Below are positions 41,331 through 50,681 of a stretch of 64,000 nucleotides of DNA, in pieces (within the stretch, counting starts at the first letter, position 1; the number at the start of each line of letters is the position of its first letter). The notes under the pieces are model-generated. The model was not told the origin of the DNA. It made no database searches and saw only the letters and a program-made list of their open reading frames with translations. The translations under genes were made by a program, and so were the position numbers. Origin of the DNA: Stagnimonas sp. (lineage in GTDB: Bacteria; Pseudomonadota; Gammaproteobacteria; Nevskiales; Nevskiaceae); assembly GCA_030696045.1 (NCBI GenBank), contig JAUYNO010000048.1:1-64000 (forward strand), read 5' to 3'.

Positions 41331-42230
41331 ATGGCCAAATACAGCTTATTCAGGATCCCGCTGCTATTCGCGGTAGTCGGGGCAGCGCTGCTTCAGGCCG
41401 CCTGCGGCGGGGGTGGCGACGGTGTCGGCTCGGGTGGCACTGGGATCATCAACGGCGCCGTCGTAAAGGGCCCGGTCGCCAACGCAACCGTCAGTGCCTA
41501 CGCCGTCGCCGGCGGAAGGATCGGTACGGCCATCGGGTCGGCCACGACCGATGGCAACGGAAACTTCACTCTACCCATCGGCTCCTACAGCGGCCCGCTG
41601 ATGCTCCAGGCAAGCGCGGGAACCTTCAGGGACGAGGCGACCGGCACGCTCATGACCATGGCCTCCAGTGATGTGATGACCGCGGCGCTGCCGTCCGTGG
41701 CCAGCGGCGCGGCCGTCAGTGGCATCCATGTGACGCCGCTCACTTCCATGGCACAGACCCGCGCGCTGCAGATGACTGGCGGCATGACCGATGCGAACAT
41801 CGCCGCGGCCAACATCGCCATGGGCAACTACTTCTCGGTCAGCGACATCCTGCGCGTTGCACCGATGAACCCTGTGCTGCCGGGCTCGGGCGCCGCGGCA
41901 AGCACGGACGCTCGCAACTACGGCATGACGCTCGCGGCGATGTCGCAGTACACCTTGTCGATCGGCTTGGCCAATACCTCGGCCCTGGTGACAGCGATGA
42001 TGAATGACGCCTCCGATGGAATGATGGACGGCAAGAATGGTTCTAGTCCCATCTCCATGACCATGAGGGAGGGGAGGGAGAGTTTCTGGATGGCGCCCAC
42101 CGCCGGAACCAGCGGGCTGGCCACGGGGATGACGAACTTCGTGATGTCACCCGCTAACAAGTCCGGCCTCACGGCCACGGATGTTGCACCGCTGGTGCAA
42201 AAACTGTCCAGTTTCAACGGAAAACTCTGA
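41331..42230 (+). CDS. Carboxypeptidase-regulatory-like lipoprotein (tandem paralog 1)
   Basis: LLQAACGGGGDGVGSGGTGIINGAVVKGPVANATVSAYAV; strongly similar to next ORF. Confidence 0.8.
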   Translation: MAKYSLFRIPLLFAVVGAALLQAACGGGGDGVGSGGTGIINGAVVKGPVANATVSAYAVAGGRIGTAIGSATTDGNGNFTLPIGSYSGPLMLQASAGTFRDEATGTLMTMASSDVMTAALPSVASGAAVSGIHVTPLTSMAQTRALQMTGGMTDANIAAANIAMGNYFSVSDILRVAPMNPVLPGSGAAASTDARNYGMTLAAMSQYTLSIGLANTSALVTAMMNDASDGMMDGKNGSSPISMTMREGRESFWMAPTAGTSGLATGMTNFVMSPANKSGLTATDVAPLVQKLSSFNGKL

Positions 42231-42258
42231 TGACTAACTCTTATTGAAGGAAATGATC

Positions 42259-43227
42259 ATGACACCCACGCAAAAACTGACAAGACACCTTCCCCTCGCT
42301 TTGACCGCGGTGGCTGCATTGCTGTTGGCCGGATGCGGCGGCGGTGGTAGCGGCGTCGACGGCGCGCTAACGGCCACGACGCCATCCGCCCAAGGCACCG
42401 TGAGCGGCAGTGCCGTCAAAGGGCCGGTGAGCGGCGCCACTGTCCAGGCCTTTGCGCTTACCGGCGGCGTGATGGGCGCCCAGATTTCCAGCGCGGTCAC
42501 TGACGCGAACGGCGCCTTCACCATGCCGATGGGGAGTTACGCCGGACCGCTCATGCTGCAGGTGAGCGGCGGCACCTACACCGACGAGGCGACCGGCGCG
42601 CCGATGACCATGGCATCCGGCGACGTGATGACCGCCGCGCTGCCGTCCGTGGCCAGCGGTGCGAGCGTCAGTGGCATCCAGGTCACGCCGGTCACTTCGA
42701 TGGCGCAGACCCGCGCACTGCAGATGCCTGGCGGCATGACCGATGCCAATATCGCCGCCGCCAACGCGGCCATGGGCAACTACTTTTCGGTCAGCGACAT
42801 CCTGCGCGTGGCCCCAATGAACCCGCTGGTGCCCGGCTCGGGCGCCACTGCAAGCCCGGACGCGCGAAACTACGGTATGACGCTCGCGGCGATATCGCAG
42901 TACGCTTTGTCGATCGGCCGCATTCGCCAAGCCTTCGTTGGCGATCTCGAGGGCGCGGGGGGGATGATCAACACCTCCGCCCTGGTGACAGCGATGATGA
43001 GTGACGCCTCCGATGGAATGATGGACGGCAAGATGGGCGCCGGTTCGATCAGCATGCCGATGAACGGAATGCCAGGCACCTCCGCGATGGCCCCCTCCGC
43101 CGGAAGCAGCGGGCTGGCCACAGGGATGACGAACTTCGTGATCGCACCGACGAACAAGTCTGGCCTCACGGCCACGGACGTTGCACCGCTGGTGCAGAAA
43201 ATGTTCGGCTCCAGCGGAAAGATCTGA
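42259..43227 (+). CDS. Carboxypeptidase-regulatory-like lipoprotein (tandem paralog 2)
   Basis: LLLAGCGGGGSGVDG...GTVSGSAVKGPVSGATVQAFAL; paralog of 41331-42230. Confidence 0.8.
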   Translation: MTPTQKLTRHLPLALTAVAALLLAGCGGGGSGVDGALTATTPSAQGTVSGSAVKGPVSGATVQAFALTGGVMGAQISSAVTDANGAFTMPMGSYAGPLMLQVSGGTYTDEATGAPMTMASGDVMTAALPSVASGASVSGIQVTPVTSMAQTRALQMPGGMTDANIAAANAAMGNYFSVSDILRVAPMNPLVPGSGATASPDARNYGMTLAAISQYALSIGRIRQAFVGDLEGAGGMINTSALVTAMMSDASDGMMDGKMGAGSISMPMNGMPGTSAMAPSAGSSGLATGMTNFVIAPTNKSGLTATDVAPLVQKMFGSSGKI

Positions 43228-43348
43228 TGGCTGGCTCGCTAGGATCTTGCTGAAAGGCAAGTCCTTTCCTGGCGGGCCGATGCACATCGTCCTCTTTGCT
43301 CCGGTGCCAAGAGAAGGTGACGTGCCCGGTTCAAGAACGGAGAGCCCT

Positions 43349-43579
43349 ATGGGCCAAAACTTTGCGATGTCTTCGTCGGACGCATTTGCGCCGTTGTCGC
43401 CCCAGGTAATGGCGCGCGCCGGTGTGCCGTTGAAAGAGGCTCTGTGGTACTCGCGTATCCCGTCTGGCCGTGACAGAGTGCTAGCTCTGGCCACGCCGAC
43501 AGGGACCCGCATTCTGGAGCGCATCCGTGCGTTCCACGAGGAGAAGACTATCAGGGATGCCATGCCGTTATCGGCTTAA
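43349..43579 (+). CDS. Small hypothetical protein
   Basis: GGAGAG SD before ATG; followed by a clear terminator; no family recognised. Confidence 0.4.
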   Translation: MGQNFAMSSSDAFAPLSPQVMARAGVPLKEALWYSRIPSGRDRVLALATPTGTRILERIRAFHEEKTIRDAMPLSA

Positions 43580-43592
43580 CCCCCTCCCATTC

Positions 43593-43632
43593 AGAAAGAG
43601 CCAGCGCGACTCGTTGTGCCGGCTCTTTCTTG
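43593..43632 (+). terminator. Rho-independent terminator
   Basis: AGAAAGAGCC-loop-GGCTCTTTCTT. Confidence 0.75.
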
Positions 43633-43752
43633 GGTGCGTCCAACAGGGCGCACCTACTTAGCGCGCCTTCTTTAGCTAGCTGCGCCGACGAACCTACTTC
43701 ACGCAGGCCGCTTCCCTGACGACGTATTCGCGGCGGGCAATGAGCACCTTAG

Positions 43753-44601
43753 AGATTCAACCCGCTGACGCGCGCGCCCGCGGGCGCGGTGCCGCCGGCT
43801 CAGAATTCCGACCTGGCCTACGTCCCCGTCAAGAACGCGCTCTACGAATTCAGTGCGACAACAGGAGCCCAGTCGACCGCTACGGCGCGACGCCAGATCG
43901 TGAGCAACGACCGGTGCAACGGCTGCCACGGCGTATTGGGCGTGCCGATGGGCACCGAGGAGACAGGTATCCACAAGGGCGTACGCAATAACGCGGAAGG
44001 ATGCGCCAATTGCCACAACGCGAACCAGGCTAGCGGCTATACGTTCATGACCGATGGCAGCCAGGCGCCGGACGGGACGTTCCTGTCCGAGTCATATCAG
44101 GCCAAGCGGTTCATCCACGGCATCCACGGCGGTTCCATGCGCACTTATCCGTTCACTCACTGCAATAACGAGGTGACGGGCGAGATCGGCAAGGATGGTT
44201 TGCGCTTGTCGGACGGAGCACCGCTGACCTGTACCAATGCACCGGGCGAGACGGATAATTTCACCGCCGAAGTGGCATATCCCGGCCAACTGGGCGTGTG
44301 CAACAACTGCCACGTAAAGGATTCCTGGAAGCAGGACAGAAGCGTGCTCGGCTCAGTGGTCTACAAGCCTGCGGGCGTGACCACCATGCTCGACTGGTTC
44401 GTCATCTCGCCGAAGGCCGCGACATGCACGTCATGCCATGACTCCAAGTCGGTTCAGACGCACGTGAAGACCGTCGGCGCCAGCTTCGGCTCAGCGACGC
44501 AGGATCAACTACTCAACAAGGGCGTGGTCTTCGAGTCCTGCGAAGGCTGCCATGCGAGTGGCACCGCCATTGGAGTCGATTCCGTGCACGTGCCGAAGTA
44601 G
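43753..44601 (+). pseudogene. N-terminally truncated OmcA/MtrC-type multiheme cytochrome c, five CxxCH motifs
   Basis: CNGCH, CANCH, CNNCH, CTSCH, CEGCH; homology-like reading (TRAPAGAVPPAQNSDLAY) begins upstream of the GTG start, no signal peptide. Confidence 0.75.
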
Positions 44602-45039
44602 CGCGCGTTAAGCGAGGTTGCCGACCGGGCAGTTCTTGGGGCTGCTCCGATGGGTGGCCCCGAATTGAAGCACGCCAGCCGAACTCGGGTGCTTGACGGA
44701 GCACGAGCAGGCAGCGCTATGGATGGGACGAGGTGTGGTCGGTCAACGCCAATCTTGGGACCTCGCGACCCCCGAGCACGAGATCGGGCGAGTTCCCGGA
44801 TAGAGCACCGCTTTTCATGTCCACCTGATCGATTTTGTGGTGGTGTGCCGTTGGGATCTGGACGAGTCGCTACCGCCGGCTGCTATGACGGGACTTACGT
44901 CTATCCCCGTCATATGCTGGACGCGAGGACATGTGCAAGATGTCGCACTTCCACATCAGGGTTTCGTGGGCGGCAAGACCAAACTGGACGTTTCCATCGT
45001 TGATGGTCCGTCGCCGCATTCATGTGCCGCCGCGGGCGA

Positions 45040-45945
45040 TCAAAATACCTTGGTGACAGACGCGGCTAGGCGGCCACGCCCGATGTTCTTGCCGAAAGCG
45101 TTCATATAAGCGGTCGTCTCGCCATCAGGTGCTGCATGCCTGGTGTTCGCATACGTCCATGCCACACCAAAAGTGTAGCCTTGGAAATCCTTCGTCACGG
45201 CAAGTTTGGAGTCGGTGTAATCGAAGAAGTTGTTATTGCCGCCGGAAATGCCCCAGTAGCCGAGATTCGGGTTGCCAGGAAGGTTCGCCCGGCCCGCGTG
45301 GGCCAATAGGGTGAAACCGCTGTCGCTCAGCGGTATAGATGCCGAGACATCAACGTAGGTCGCGCCTTTGGATTCGTTCACCCCGAACGTGTAGGTGCTG
45401 ATCGCCCTCGAATACTTGATCGTGATCCACCTGTAGCCGAGGGCCACGTACATCTCTGTGGTGTTCGGATTGCGGTACGCGCCAAGGTTCTCGTAGGTGC
45501 CGGGGTAGTAGTAGCGTATGGCGCCCACATCGTAGTTCCAGTCTCCTGCGAAACTGTTCTTGTAGCCACCGTACAAATCCCACTCGAGGCTCGCCGCGTT
45601 GCTCTTGTTCGCCGCATAAGGTGCTCCGGCGGCACCCGGCGATGCCAAGGACACCGGCGCCGACCGAATACCGGCATTCTGGTCGGTAAACCACGAAATG
45701 TTCGAGAGCCACGTGCCCGCGTACAGACCTGACGAGTGGGTGTAGTCCAGCCCCCCCTGAACGGCGGGTTTACCGTCGGTTTGGGTGAGCCCCCGGAAGA
45801 TATATTGGCTGGCGAACGCGACGTTGGAGGTCAGCGTATGCGGCGATTTGGCGGTGGTGGCCTCTTGCACGGCCTGGGCGTGTGCGGCGGCGGGAATGAT
45901 CAGGATGCAGGCGATGCTCGCAGCGATCAGATTTCTCTTGTACAT
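45040..45945 (-). CDS. TorF/Gcw_chp-type putative porin
   Basis: SPHTLTSNVAFASQYIFRGLTQTDGKPAVQGGLDYTHSSGLYAGTWLSNISW; signal peptide. Confidence 0.88.
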   Translation of the reverse strand: MYKRNLIAASIACILIIPAAAHAQAVQEATTAKSPHTLTSNVAFASQYIFRGLTQTDGKPAVQGGLDYTHSSGLYAGTWLSNISWFTDQNAGIRSAPVSLASPGAAGAPYAANKSNAASLEWDLYGGYKNSFAGDWNYDVGAIRYYYPGTYENLGAYRNPNTTEMYVALGYRWITIKYSRAISTYTFGVNESKGATYVDVSASIPLSDSGFTLLAHAGRANLPGNPNLGYWGISGGNNNFFDYTDSKLAVTKDFQGYTFGVAWTYANTRHAAPDGETTAYMNAFGKNIGRGRLAASVTKVF

Positions 45946-45977
45946 GCTAGTCCTTGTTGAGTGGATGCCGCTCAGAC

Positions 45978-46500
45978 TCAGCAGGAGTCGTGCCGCAGAA
46001 GCGGGCACGTGAACCTCACTTGATCTTTGTCAAAGGCAGGGTCTTCGTCCATCGAAACAAGATTGACGCTCCACAGGCCGCACCTCGGGCCCAAGCGCCT
46101 GGCGTCCTCCGCATTTGCGTGAACGTGCCTGTACGCGACGCCAATTTGTGCGGTGGGACGCATTGTCGAATACCGCGAAGTGAGGCACGCGTCCCTGAGT
46201 GGCGACGTGCGATTCTGATGCCAGCCAGATTGCCAGGGTTGTGCTGCGTCGCAAGCGGCGCGCAGTGCTCGATCACGGCCTCAACATCACCGTCGATCAG
46301 CACCGAGGCGGCGTATGCACTTCGCCATGGGCGATGCGATGGCCGAAGGCCTCGATCGGGCCGATCCTGGCGCGCTCCAGTTCCTGGGTGAATGCCGCCC
46401 AATGCCTCGTCAGGCTAATCGACCCGGTCGATCTGCGATTCAAACACCGGAGCCCGACCCGGCATGTCATAACGCCGCACTTGAGGGTGGAACTCCACAC
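45978..46500 (-). pseudogene. Decayed, internally deleted second copy of the ackA-pduL fusion
   Basis: AckA scraps across frames (AFGHRIAHGE, LIDGDVEAVIEHCAPLATQHNPGNLAGIRIARRH, VFDNASHRT) then PduL scrap GVAYRHVHANAEDARRLG. Confidence 0.85.
46020..46033. promoter_or_regulatory. FNR/Anr-like box TTGATCTTTGTCAA
   Basis: One mismatch from TTGATnnnnATCAA, 75 nt 5' of the TorF-type porin; lies inside pseudogene coding remnant. Confidence 0.35.
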
Positions 46501-46632
46501 GTTGATGGACAGAGGATGCGAGAGCTCAATTCACGGGGCATGGGCGGTCCTGCCGTGTATTAGCGCCGGCAGTCACAACCGCCGGTCGCGCGCCCCTCCA
46601 GCTTCACGAATCAGCGAGGGCGTCCTCTGGGG

Positions 46633-46911
46633 CTACTGGTTCTTGTGGAATTTTGCGTGATCGTGGCCGGTCTTCGACTTTGTCTTCTGGGCCGTACTCG
46701 ATGAGGCGCAAGGAGCCGCCGCCTTGGGAGAGGGCGTATTCCTTTCTGCGCCGTGGTCGTGCCGCGCCAGCGGCTTGGCACAGTCGCCCGAAGCTGAGGC
46801 GGAAGCGGCGGCGGCCGGCGCCGACACCGGAGCTGATGCCGCCTCCTGGGCGGATGCGGCGATGGTCAACGAGGCAGCGAAGGTGGCAGCCATCAGGCGA
46901 TAGAGGGTCAT
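46633..46911 (-). CDS. Small periplasmic His-rich protein (RHDHGAEKGTPTP family)
   Basis: Signal peptide; CAKPLARHDHGAERNTPSPK...GHDHAKFHKNQ. Confidence 0.78.
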   Translation of the reverse strand: MTLYRLMAATFAASLTIAASAQEAASAPVSAPAAAASASASGDCAKPLARHDHGAERNTPSPKAAAPCASSSTAQKTKSKTGHDHAKFHKNQ

Positions 46912-47070
46912 TTGTGGGTTCCAGGTTAACGGTTGAACATCGATGTCGGCTGCTGCCAGCCACCGAAACGGGTGAAAGACCAAACTCGTTGCTGGGCGCT
47001 GAACATCCTACGTCCGGGCCCAACCTCGATCGATCCGAAGCCAAGGATAGGAGAGCACCTTCGCCTCTGA

Positions 47071-47084
47071 TTGATTCAAATCAA
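47071..47084. promoter_or_regulatory. FNR/Anr-type box TTGATTCAAATCAA
   Basis: Perfect TTGATnnnnATCAA, about 160 nt upstream of 46633-46911. Confidence 0.6.
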
Positions 47085-47917
47085 TTGCGACGATCACTCT
47101 TGATGCCCGAAACGGTGGAAGTCCTGAGTCGCACCGTATGCGTGCGCGCCCGGCATCCGATGCCCCTGTTGCGGGCGACGATGCACCAGCGGTGAGCGCG
47201 GCACGCGAGTCCGGTGCGAGTAAGGCGAGGCCAGCCGCTAACGGCGCATCGCCTAAACGACGTTTGTTCAATACTTTGGGTCGCGCGACAAGGTTGCCGC
47301 AATTTTCACTACTGCGCGCCGCCGGTGAGACCTGCGCGACTAGCCGTGCCGACGGCTCGAAGTGCCCCTCGCAGGTTCTGAGCGAACCCTTGTACTCGCG
47401 CCCGGTTGCGCTTCCTCCCCAACTTCGCCATATGCTTGTTCACGCAATCGGTTTCCGTCGGGATCGACTTCACCTTGTCCCCGCTCGGTCGTGTCGCTCG
47501 TGAGCACTATACGACCGCCCATCGATTGAGACGCAGAACGTCTTCGGGGCATAGTCAGTATTACGAGGGTTTACCCGAGCGTCAGGGCGCGAAGATTTGA
47601 AAACAAGATCACCCCAGACTGGGTATCTTGCGGTCCCACATAGCGCGGTTCGGAGTCACGGTGGACACTTGCCTCGGCACGCGCTCAAGGCCCAGTTCAC
47701 CACCCGTTGACGGTTCGGTCGGCCTGGCAAGCGGCAATGTTTTGCGACCCTCACCGTACCCAGGCAGTACGCGGCAACGGTGGACGGCCGACTACGAGCA
47801 CACCCGGAGCTTTGCGCCAGGCTCTGAATGCGGCCCTCCTTCGAATCGCTCCTCGGAGTTGCCTGATATCTGCGCACTTGCGGCACAATGGTTAGTCCAA
47901 GTTCACTGGAGGCTACC

Positions 47918-48394
47918 ATGCAAGGCGATCCACAGGTCATCCAGCATCTGCAGGCTCAACTCAAAAACGAGCTGACGGCGGTCAACCAGTATTTCCTGCA
48001 TTACCGAATCCTGAAACACTGGGGATTCGGAAAGCTTGCGAAGAAGGAGTACGAGGAATCAATCGGGGAAATGAAGCATGCCGACCGCCTCATGGAACGC
48101 ATCCTTGTCCTTGAAGGGCTGCCGAACCTCCAGGAACTTGGGAAGCTGATGGTCGGTGAGAACGTGCCGGAAATCCTGGAAGGCGACTTGCAACTGGAAC
48201 GCGCAGCGCAGGCGACCGTCAAGGACGGGATTGCCCATTGCGAGATGGTGCACGACTACGTCTCCCGCGAGATCCTCGAGGACATCCTCGAAGACACCGA
48301 AGAACACATCGACTTTCTCGAGACGCAGCTCGATGTGCTCGCCAAGGTGGGCCTGCAGAACTATCTGCAGTCGCACCTGGGCGAAGTCAGCTGA
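47918..48394 (+). CDS. bfr: Bacterioferritin
   Basis: MQGDPQVIQHLQAQLKNELTAVNQYFLHYRI...GEMKHADRLMERILVLEGLPNLQELGKL...ILEDTEEHIDFLETQLDVL. Confidence 0.96.
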   Translation: MQGDPQVIQHLQAQLKNELTAVNQYFLHYRILKHWGFGKLAKKEYEESIGEMKHADRLMERILVLEGLPNLQELGKLMVGENVPEILEGDLQLERAAQATVKDGIAHCEMVHDYVSREILEDILEDTEEHIDFLETQLDVLAKVGLQNYLQSHLGEVS

Positions 48395-48932
48395 TCCAGC
48401 GCACAAGTTCGGCGACGGCACCGCCGTCCTGGCCGCCGCTCCGGTGCACCGCTGACGGCGTTGAAGCTTGGGCGGCCGCAGGCAAGCGCAGGTCGCGTGC
48501 GTCGAACGGGTGACTTTGCTCGACAGTGCCGCGCGATGTCGGCCTGTGGCTTGCGCGGCCCCGCTGGACGATGAAAGCGTCGCCGCAGCTGCCTGGCCGC
48601 ACGTAAACATGGTCTCCAGGCTGTAAGCTCATGTTGTGCGGCAACGGGTGGAGGGTCTGCCGCTTTCGTGCGAACCCCCTGTAAGACAGCAACACGTAGG
48701 CCCGGTCCTGCCGCGCTGCTTCGGGCGCTTCGCGCAGGCAGTTCCAGTACGCCGGGTTCTCGACCAACGAGGCCGGGGCGACACGCACCACTTCGGCGAC
48801 ACGCCACCCCTCGGAAAAGGGGAATTGATCCTCATAGACGGTCGCGCAACCAGCGAGCAGGGCAACGCCGGCGGCGGTCAATAGGGCATGGATCGTGCGG
48901 AATGTCTTCAATTGCGTACTCCTGGACTTCAT
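48387..48932 (-). CDS. Lipoprotein of unknown function, paralog of 17299-17679
   Basis: LLAGCATVYEDQFPFSEGWRVAEVVRVAPAS...VYVRPGSCGDAFIVQRG. Confidence 0.75.
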   Translation of the reverse strand: MKSRSTQLKTFRTIHALLTAAGVALLAGCATVYEDQFPFSEGWRVAEVVRVAPASLVENPAYWNCLREAPEAARQDRAYVLLSYRGFARKRQTLHPLPHNMSLQPGDHVYVRPGSCGDAFIVQRGRASHRPTSRGTVEQSHPFDARDLRLPAAAQASTPSAVHRSGGQDGGAVAELVRWIS

Positions 48933-48949
48933 GTGGAAAAGGGCCTTTC

Positions 48950-50674
48950 TCAATGGTGATGTGCCCGGGTGGCTTCGCCCTTACGCGAAGGGCCTGGCGA
49001 GAGGCGCGAATCCAAGCCTTCGATAACCTGTTCGTCAACCCAGCGCGCAAACAGAGGATGCGGTGCAAATCCAGCGCCCAGCCGGTAGTTCAGGCCACTG
49101 AGCAACTTTGCTTCGGGTCCGGTACCGTTCGTCCGTGCCGGAATTACTATCACACTGCCGTCGCGGCCGGCTTGCTCGACCCAGCCGCGAACCCGCGCCA
49201 CCCAGGGTTCACTCTTGTCAGGCCAATCCTCGCGCCAGGTAGCGACGCGGATTTCGCGGAAAGCCGCGCCACCGTTCTCACGCATCTTGCCGGCGATCGA
49301 TTCCAGCAATGCGATCCACTGCGCATTGCGCTTATCCCCGCTTGTTCCGTGCGCAGTGAGGATCACTGTCTCCTGACCGGGATCGCGCGAGAGCTCCTTC
49401 GCGCGCGCAACGAGCGCTTTGGCGAACAGCGGATGATCGTCCACGCCGCCGGCGCTTGTCAGCACAGCCGCCGAACGGATGCGCGCCGCAGGACCGCTTC
49501 CAAGCCCATGGTCACCGTGCCCCGAATCCGCGTCCGCGTGTTCGTGCCGCTCTCCTGTGCGTAAGGCGTCGGCCTCGATGTCATGTCCTATCAGCTGCTC
49601 AATATCGCGCTTGAAGCTGTCACGCATGCCGAAGACGCGCACGATGACGATTGCCCGCACGCCGCGCTCGTCCAGGCGACGCACGGCACGCTCCAGGATG
49701 GGTGGATCCGCCATCGAGAACGCGTACTCCACCTTGTAGCGTGTTTCGAGCGAATGCAGGGCCGTGCGCATGGTCTCGTTCCAGTGCCAGTCCGAGCCAT
49801 GAGCTGCGATCACCACGCCGACCTGGCTGGCCGTCAGGGGGAGCCTGCGATTGGCCTCGCGCTGCATCCAGGTGAGTACCAGAGGTGTCAAACTTTCTTC
49901 GGCGAGCAGCTGAGCGTCCGCAGGCAGCGCGCGCTTCACGGTGCTCGAAAACGCCATCATGCTGTCGAGCTTGCGGCCCAGGTGCAGTTGCACCACTACC
50001 GCACCCGCCGTTTCCTTCAGCGCGGCCTGCGCCTGGTTACGCAGATCCTCTTCCTTGGCAGTGCGCGGCTCGGGCCAGACGGCGGTTGCGATGCGCTTGA
50101 AGCCGAGGCCGCGGGACGCATGCTCGGCGATGCGGTGCAACTGCGCCGAGATTCGCGCGACGCTGGCTTCGTCCGATGCCCCGGTGCCCACTACGACCAG
50201 GCGCCGGTCCTGTGCCGGCGGCAAGGCACGCAGACGGTCGGCAAGCGCCTCGACCGCGAAGTAGCTGGCGCCGAAGGGCTGCGCCCATTCGAGCGGCAAC
50301 GCTTGCTTGCCGTCGAGCGCTGTGAGCAGGGCGGCGTAACGCGCCTCGTCGATCGAATAGAACAAGGGCAGGATGACCACCTTCTTCGCGCCACGCTTCG
50401 CCAAAAGTTGCAACGCCGCCTGCGCGCTGCGCTGCGTGCGCGCGTCTGTGACATGAAGCAGGGATGCGTTGTGCTTTTTGGCGAAGGCGTCGAAGAGGTC
50501 ACGAATTTCCTCGTTGCCCATGAAGCCGCGGTCGGGGGCAGCGACCAGAAAGCCGACCTCGTGGTCAGCGTGTGCGCTAGGGGGCGCGGCGAGCGCGGGA
50601 CCAGAGGTAAGGAACCCAACAAACAGAAGGCTACCCATGAAGCGCCGCGCGAGGAGACGGAAGAATGCTGACAT
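48950..50674 (-). CDS. Secreted CbiX/SirB-like chelatase-domain protein, apparently three modules, His-rich linker
   Basis: Signal peptide LLARRFMGSLLFVGFLTSGPALA; VGFLVAAPDRG..., VGVVIAAHGSDWHWN..., VILTAHGTSGDKRN...; linker HEHADADSGHGDHG; ends RAHHH. Confidence 0.8.
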   Translation of the reverse strand: MSAFFRLLARRFMGSLLFVGFLTSGPALAAPPSAHADHEVGFLVAAPDRGFMGNEEIRDLFDAFAKKHNASLLHVTDARTQRSAQAALQLLAKRGAKKVVILPLFYSIDEARYAALLTALDGKQALPLEWAQPFGASYFAVEALADRLRALPPAQDRRLVVVGTGASDEASVARISAQLHRIAEHASRGLGFKRIATAVWPEPRTAKEEDLRNQAQAALKETAGAVVVQLHLGRKLDSMMAFSSTVKRALPADAQLLAEESLTPLVLTWMQREANRRLPLTASQVGVVIAAHGSDWHWNETMRTALHSLETRYKVEYAFSMADPPILERAVRRLDERGVRAIVIVRVFGMRDSFKRDIEQLIGHDIEADALRTGERHEHADADSGHGDHGLGSGPAARIRSAAVLTSAGGVDDHPLFAKALVARAKELSRDPGQETVILTAHGTSGDKRNAQWIALLESIAGKMRENGGAAFREIRVATWREDWPDKSEPWVARVRGWVEQAGRDGSVIVIPARTNGTGPEAKLLSGLNYRLGAGFAPHPLFARWVDEQVIEGLDSRLSPGPSRKGEATRAHHH

Positions 50675-50681
50675 GATGACC

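Noticed and set aside
42367-43563. 398-aa minus-strand ORF
   Set aside because: Antisense to the second tandem lipoprotein.
47561-47580. TATTACGAGGGTTTACC as another CopR-type box
   Set aside because: On the minus strand GTAAT is followed by N6-TAT, not GTC, and the left half is TAAA.
49583-50671. 362-aa plus-strand ORF
   Set aside because: Antisense to the chelatase-like gene.
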